From an uncultured Acetatifactor sp. (GTDB lineage: Bacteria; Bacillota; Clostridia; Lachnospirales; Lachnospiraceae), in NCBI GenBank assembly GCA_947627115.1, contig CANQUQ010000003.1, positions 114,710-178,709 of the forward strand: a stretch of DNA of 64,000 bases, in the 5' to 3' direction. Below the pieces are notes generated by a model. That model did not search any database, was not told the origin of the DNA, and saw only the letters and a list, made by a program, of their open reading frames with translations. This document shows, one piece after another, positions 59,747 to 64,000 of the stretch; position 1 is the first letter of the stretch; each line of letters starts with the position of its first letter. The position numbers and the translations under genes were made by a program.

Positions 59747-61806
59747 GATCCGCTCCTCTTATTTTTCCGCCTTTTTCCGATGACAGCAGCGGCAAGGGGC
59801 AGGACCAGCATCAAAAGCTCCGGCTCCGAGTATTTTGAATAGCCGCCGCCCACGGCAAGATTGGATACTCTCTGAGGGAGCGGCAGCGCCTGATCCACAT
59901 CGCTGCTTTCACCGCTCGTGTTCCTGACAGTTTCCGTCACGGCTACAAAAGAGGTATAGGGCGTGACCATATTATATTCCAAGCCCAGCCGGATGATCTC
60001 CTCCTTTACAGAGTCGTCGTTGCGCACACTTCCGTATCCCGCGATTCTGTCCAGATGGGTCCGTGCCCACAAATAGCGCAGCGCTTCGCTTTCCATATCC
60101 ACGGTCACGTTGGCGACGGGAATCTTCTGCGTATACTCCTGACCTCCCGCTTTACCGGTCACCGTGACGGTTCCTTCCGGATCTCCCTTCCATTTGCCGA
60201 ACAATACAATGGGCTGTCTGGCATACAGGATCGACGGGACTGCGGGCTCCACATCATAGACATCAAATCCCTCGTACGATATAGAGATATCCGTGAGCAG
60301 AGGCGCCTCTATATAGGTGCGGAAACGGGCCGCCGCATCCGCCGCATCTTCTTCATCCGTTACAATAAAGGATTCTCCAAGCCCGCACCCGGCAATCTGC
60401 TTGATCAGATAGTCGTTGACAGAAGTGCCGATCCCAAAGGAGAAGAAGTTTGCCTCATCCATGTTGTCACACACATAATCAACAATTTCCCTGTCATTAA
60501 GAACATAACCGTCGGTGACGATCACAACGCTTCTCGCGTAATCCTCCTGCTGCGGTATGGAAACGGCTTTTTCCAGTGCGGGAAGCAGTGAAGTCCCGCC
60601 TCCTCCCTCCAGGCTGTCAATGAGCCTTACGGCTTCTCTTACACTTTTCTTCGAGGCGGGAAGAGAATGCCGGGACAGCGTAGTCACCTCGTTGTCAAAC
60701 AATATCAGATTGAAGGTATCCGTCTCCCGCAGACCGGATACCAGGCCGCGGATCAGATCCTTTGCGGTATCCAGGGGATAACCGCTCATAGAGCCGGATA
60801 TATCCAGCACAAAAATGTATTCGCGGGGCGGTATGTCTTCCGGTTCAAATCTTTCCGGCGGCTGAAGGGTCAGCATAAAGAAATTTTCGTTGCCGGCCCC
60901 TTCGCTTCCCGGCTGCCCGCCGGCAAGCACAAGACCGCTCTGTATTTCCTCACCGGAGAGCCGGTATTTTAAGATAAAGTCCCTGTTTCCGGCGTAATCC
61001 TCCTGATTGGCCAGAGTGATACAGGCATGTCCGGCATCGGATTTCCTGACAACGATCTCATGTGATTTGCTTGTCACTTCGGCAATGGGGACGCCGGTGG
61101 AAAGATTCACCGTGATACTATATTTTCCGGGAGGGGTATCTCCGTCCGGAAGATAAGGGACTTCAGCTCCGTCACTGTCGCCGTCGCTGACAAGGTCGCC
61201 GTCGGACACGGTGGTATCCACATAGCGGGGACCTACAACGGTAGGAAAGACGAACTGGTAAATGCCCTCCTCCGGAGTGATCAGCTGTGTGTAATGCAGC
61301 TCAATGGATATCGTATCTCCGGGCATGATATTGGCAACATCCATTGTGAACATGTTCGGTCTTTTCTGTTCCATCAGGGACGCACTCTTGCCTTCGCTCT
61401 TTGCCTCCTCGTATTCCGCCTTTGCCTCTTCCTTTTCTCTGATCTCAGCGGTTATGACCTCATTGCCGATCGTCATTTTCATCCCGTGGACCGCCACATC
61501 GGATGAGGTGGGAAATACATATCTGGCATTGATCGGCGCTTCACCTTCGTTCGCATAGACCTGCGTCACATAGATCTCGGCGATCATCCCGTTGACATTT
61601 GCCACTACATCGGTAGCTTTCAGAGGAAAGTGTTCGAGAGAAGAAGCATCCTCATCACTGCCCTGAATGATAAAATAGGGGGCCAGCATTTTCTCCTCAT
61701 CCTCGCTCTCCTCTTCCGCCGCATAAGCCTTCGGAGCATATGGAGCGAGCATCAGAAATACCAGCAGACAGCATAGTATTTTTTTCCTTTTTGTCACCGT
61801 TTTCAT
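59743..61806 (-). CDS. Secreted VIT + VWA domain protein with PEP-CTERM-like C-terminal sorting signal
   Basis: Signal peptide KKILCCLLVFLMLAPYAPKAYAAEE; VIT-like ATDVVANVNGMIAEIYVTQVYANEGEAPINARYVFPTSSDVAVHGMKMTIG; VWA YIFVLDISGSMSGYPLDTAKDLIRGLVSGL; tail YSEPELLMLVLPLAAAVIGKRRKNKRSGS. Confidence 0.9.
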   Translation of the reverse strand: MKTVTKRKKILCCLLVFLMLAPYAPKAYAAEEESEDEEKMLAPYFIIQGSDEDASSLEHFPLKATDVVANVNGMIAEIYVTQVYANEGEAPINARYVFPTSSDVAVHGMKMTIGNEVITAEIREKEEAKAEYEEAKSEGKSASLMEQKRPNMFTMDVANIMPGDTISIELHYTQLITPEEGIYQFVFPTVVGPRYVDTTVSDGDLVSDGDSDGAEVPYLPDGDTPPGKYSITVNLSTGVPIAEVTSKSHEIVVRKSDAGHACITLANQEDYAGNRDFILKYRLSGEEIQSGLVLAGGQPGSEGAGNENFFMLTLQPPERFEPEDIPPREYIFVLDISGSMSGYPLDTAKDLIRGLVSGLRETDTFNLILFDNEVTTLSRHSLPASKKSVREAVRLIDSLEGGGGTSLLPALEKAVSIPQQEDYARSVVIVTDGYVLNDREIVDYVCDNMDEANFFSFGIGTSVNDYLIKQIAGCGLGESFIVTDEEDAADAAARFRTYIEAPLLTDISISYEGFDVYDVEPAVPSILYARQPIVLFGKWKGDPEGTVTVTGKAGGQEYTQKIPVANVTVDMESEALRYLWARTHLDRIAGYGSVRNDDSVKEEIIRLGLEYNMVTPYTSFVAVTETVRNTSGESSDVDQALPLPQRVSNLAVGGGYSKYSEPELLMLVLPLAAAVIGKRRKNKRSGS

Positions 61807-61953
61807 TGGGAACCTCCTTGAAATAGCATGAGCTTTCATATTTCATGAGGCATCATAAAATGGCAATGCACAAAAACTGCATCAAATTTTCTATATTTTT
61901 CCATCAAATTTGCGACATTTTTGCATCATAATAATAACGGAGGGTACAAGAAC

Positions 61954-62106
61954 ATGAAATTCACCGAAAAAAAGAAAGCTGTCCAAACGATTCCCAAGGG
62001 CGTATGGGAGAGCAGCCGGCCTGTCCCCGATAAGAACAGATCGAACGCCGCAGCTGCGTCCACCGACCTTCAGGGAAACGGATATCCCAAAAACAAAAAA
62101 AGCTGA
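61954..62106 (+). CDS. Small basic hypothetical protein (50 aa)
   Basis: ATG with AACGGAGGG upstream: MKFTEKKKAVQTIPKGVWESSRPVPDKNRSNAAAASTDLQGNGYPKNKKS*; terminator hairpin follows. Confidence 0.45.
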   Translation: MKFTEKKKAVQTIPKGVWESSRPVPDKNRSNAAAASTDLQGNGYPKNKKS

Positions 62107-62147
62107 TGCCTCTGCACATAATGCTTGCAGAAGACATCAGCTTTTCA
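62094..62147. terminator. Bidirectional hairpin terminator
   Basis: aaaaaaagctgatgcctctgcacataatgcttgcagaagacatcagcttttc; nested complementary arms agctgatg/catcagct and ctctgca/tgcagaag. Confidence 0.7.
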
Positions 62148-62157
62148 ATCGGATCCG

Positions 62158-62424
62158 TTATTCCGCTGCGCTCATGAATCCCATGATTGCGCCAGCGACA
62201 GAATTGATCAGAGTAAAGACCAATGTAATGGCGCACATAACGACTCCGGCAACCGCCATACCCTTTGTGCCTCTACTGATGGCTACGATGCCCAATATCA
62301 ATCCGACGATGGTCACAGGAAAGCCTACGATAGGCAGACACCATGCAACAAATCCCACAATGCCCAGCACCATGGATGCGATTGCCAGACCTCTGGCTGA
62401 ATTTTGTGGCGTATACTGATCCAC
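62158..62424 (-). CDS. DUF4190-like small membrane protein
   Basis: NSARGLAIASMVLGIVGFVAWCLPIVGFPVTIVGLILGIVAISRGTKGMAVAGVVMCAITLVFTLINSVAGAIMGF. Confidence 0.8.
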   Translation of the reverse strand: MDQYTPQNSARGLAIASMVLGIVGFVAWCLPIVGFPVTIVGLILGIVAISRGTKGMAVAGVVMCAITLVFTLINSVAGAIMGFMSAAE

Positions 62425-62795
62425 ACGACCCCCTCCTCTCTTTCGTATTGCCCATAAAATGGGTCTAACATTTTTTTCATTATATTACAATCTCACTGAA
62501 ATAGCAAGAACTGATACATAGAGCACCGCCGATCAACACATTTTTGCTATTGATTTTTTCACATTTTTGTATAATAATTTTAAGTGGATATCATAAATTC
62601 ATGCTTTATGGATATGTAAAATAACATAAAAGATTGCACGGAGAAAATACCTGCGTATATGGCAAAGGCGATGCCGCCTGCAGACGGCTCAGGACGTACT
62701 GCGAAGAAGTTGAACGACTCTTCAGCAACCCTGCTTATATACCTATGTTCGAAAGAAATCAATGACAACAAAATATAAAAAGGAAAAGACCAATT

Positions 62796-63410
62796 ATGAA
62801 AAATCCAAAACTAAGATGCTCAATTTGCTTAATAATATTAACGGCTTTGCTGTCTGCCTGCACGTCACCAACATTTTCAACCGACAAATTTGCTGATTCC
62901 TTACATTCCAATGTTCAACAGGACATGAATTTGCCCGAATCTGAAGATATTACTGAGTCTTCACAAAGCTTAACGAAAGATACCATTAAAGACACTGAAC
63001 GTACCGCTGCCCCCACTCTGGAACCTACGCCGGAACCCACTTTGGCGCCTACGCCGGAGCTCACTTTGGTGCCTACGCCGGAACCCACTTTGGCGCCTAC
63101 GCCGGAGCCCACTCTGGCGCCTACACCGGAGCCTACTCTGGCGCCTACACCGGAGCCCACTCTGGAACCTACACCGGAGCCCACTCTGGCACCTACACCG
63201 GAGCCCACTCTGGAACCTACACCGGAACCCACTCTGGAGTCACAGTCGCAGACTGTTTATATCTTAAATACTAATACTATGAAAATTCACAATACTTGGT
63301 GTCGCTCCGTTAAAAAGATAAAGCCGCAGAATTATAAGGAGACTACGGAAAGTATTGAAGAATTAGAAAAAATAGGATATGTAAAATGTAAGCAAAAAGG
63401 AGATTGGTGA
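62796..63410 (+). CDS. Lipoprotein with (PTPEPTLA)n spacer and C-terminal Cys/His-containing module
   Basis: Lipobox ILTALLSACTSP; repeats PTPEPTLAPTPEPTLE; C-terminus TVYILNTNTMKIHNTWCRSVKKIKPQNYKETTESIEELEKIGYVKCKQKG. Confidence 0.85.
   Translation: MKNPKLRCSICLIILTALLSACTSPTFSTDKFADSLHSNVQQDMNLPESEDITESSQSLTKDTIKDTERTAAPTLEPTPEPTLAPTPELTLVPTPEPTLAPTPEPTLAPTPEPTLAPTPEPTLEPTPEPTLAPTPEPTLEPTPEPTLESQSQTVYILNTNTMKIHNTWCRSVKKIKPQNYKETTESIEELEKIGYVKCKQKGDW
63018..63240 (+). repeat. Tandem repeat encoding PTPEPTL(A/E/V)
   Basis: Repeated cctacgccggaacccactttggcg-type units. Confidence 0.92.
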
Positions 63411-63422
63411 CTAAAAGAACAT

Positions 63423-63442
63423 CTGTTGCGACGTCGCAACAG
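63423..63442. repeat. 20-bp perfect palindrome
   Basis: ctgttgcgacgtcgcaacag is identical to its reverse complement. Confidence 0.9.
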
Positions 63443-63562
63443 GAATCTCAATACCGCCCCGCTAACACCGGAGCACCTGAGCAATGACAATATAATATGC
63501 TTACCAGGCAGCCGGGAGGGCGACTGCCATCCGTCCTGAGTCTTGACAGGAGGATGATGCTT

Positions 63563-63643
63563 ATGAGTACATATGAAGAATTAATGATCATTATAGCTTC
63601 TGCTGGATTGATTGTTGCAATTCTGAATCTGAAAAATAAGTAA
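63563..63643 (+). CDS. Putative holin-like type I toxin (26 aa)
   Basis: RBS acaggagg, then MSTYEELMIIIASAGLIVAILNLKNK*; short hydrophobic peptide with the MSTYExLM start typical of holin-like toxins. Confidence 0.65.
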   Translation: MSTYEELMIIIASAGLIVAILNLKNK

Positions 63644-63681
63644 GCCGCCCTGCTCCTTGGCCGGATGGGCGACTTACTAAG
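63640..63681. terminator. Hairpin downstream of toxin ORF
   Basis: taagccgccctgctccttggccggatgggcgactta; aagccgccc/gggcgactt with one mismatch. Confidence 0.6.
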
Positions 63682-63922
63682 TTCGTTATAATTCGCCGGG
63701 ACGGATAGGCTTCATCTATCTTCCGGCTGTCCTGTTAAGCACATTATAAGGCACAAATAAAAAAAATACAATACCAAAAACACAAAAAGAGGTGCTGCAG
63801 GAGCTGACTCTTGTTATATTTGACAAACCCGCATCTATTGAGACTGAATTTTTGCGGATATACTAATAGGGAGAAGCGCCTGATCATAAGCACTTCTCCC
63901 TGTTTTTTCTTGTTTCCCACTC

Positions 63923-63950
63923 GTCGGGGTGACAGGATTCGAACCCGTAT
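63923..63950 (-). pseudogene. Truncated tRNA 3' end (T-arm + acceptor strand); possible att site
   Basis: Minus: ACGGGTTCGAATCCTGTCACCCCGA. T-arm folds (ACGGG/CCTGT), but upstream sequence has no D-arm, anticodon arm or CGGGGTG partner. Confidence 0.55.
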
Positions 63951-64000
63951 TATCATGGGTCAAATATCCAGTAAAATAGGCACTTTTCGTAATTCGTGAC

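Noticed and set aside
62580-62771. 63-aa minus ORF (MLSLISFEHRYISRVAEESFN...)
   Set aside because: No convincing RBS or family; may be a decayed fragment but the evidence is insufficient.

Overview
This window looks like a chromosomal segment from a Clostridia/Lachnospiraceae-type bacterium, judged from gene content. The GC-rich backbone carries housekeeping genes: purL (truncated at the left edge), purD-purN-purM-purE, pyrE, pyrF, radA, clpC, nrdD, mscL, fcl and six tRNAs. AT-richer accessory islands lie at about 7.1-11.7 kb, 43.7-49.8 kb and 62.5-64 kb. The most interesting items are: (1) a two-gene translationally coupled cassette (58.9-61.8 kb) of an exosortase-family transpeptidase and a secreted VIT+VWA protein ending in a PEP-CTERM-like tail (YSEPE-TM-KRRKNKR), apparently a dedicated one-substrate exosortase system; (2) a cytosolic [FeFe]-hydrogenase-like H-cluster protein fused to a chemoreceptor signalling domain, lacking the proton-relay Cys; (3) a 1009-aa metallophosphoesterase with a threefold N-terminal repeat in an AT-rich island beside an orphan Imm26-like gene; (4) a candidate yybP-ykoY (Mn2+) riboswitch with an overlapping terminator upstream of a CaCA exchanger; (5) two polymorphic-toxin immunity gene clusters or graveyards with internally deleted and frameshifted remnants; (6) a 26-aa holin-like type I toxin candidate; (7) a truncated tRNA 3' end at the right edge, possibly an att site. 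All calls come from reading the sequence and the supplied ORFs. No database searches were run.
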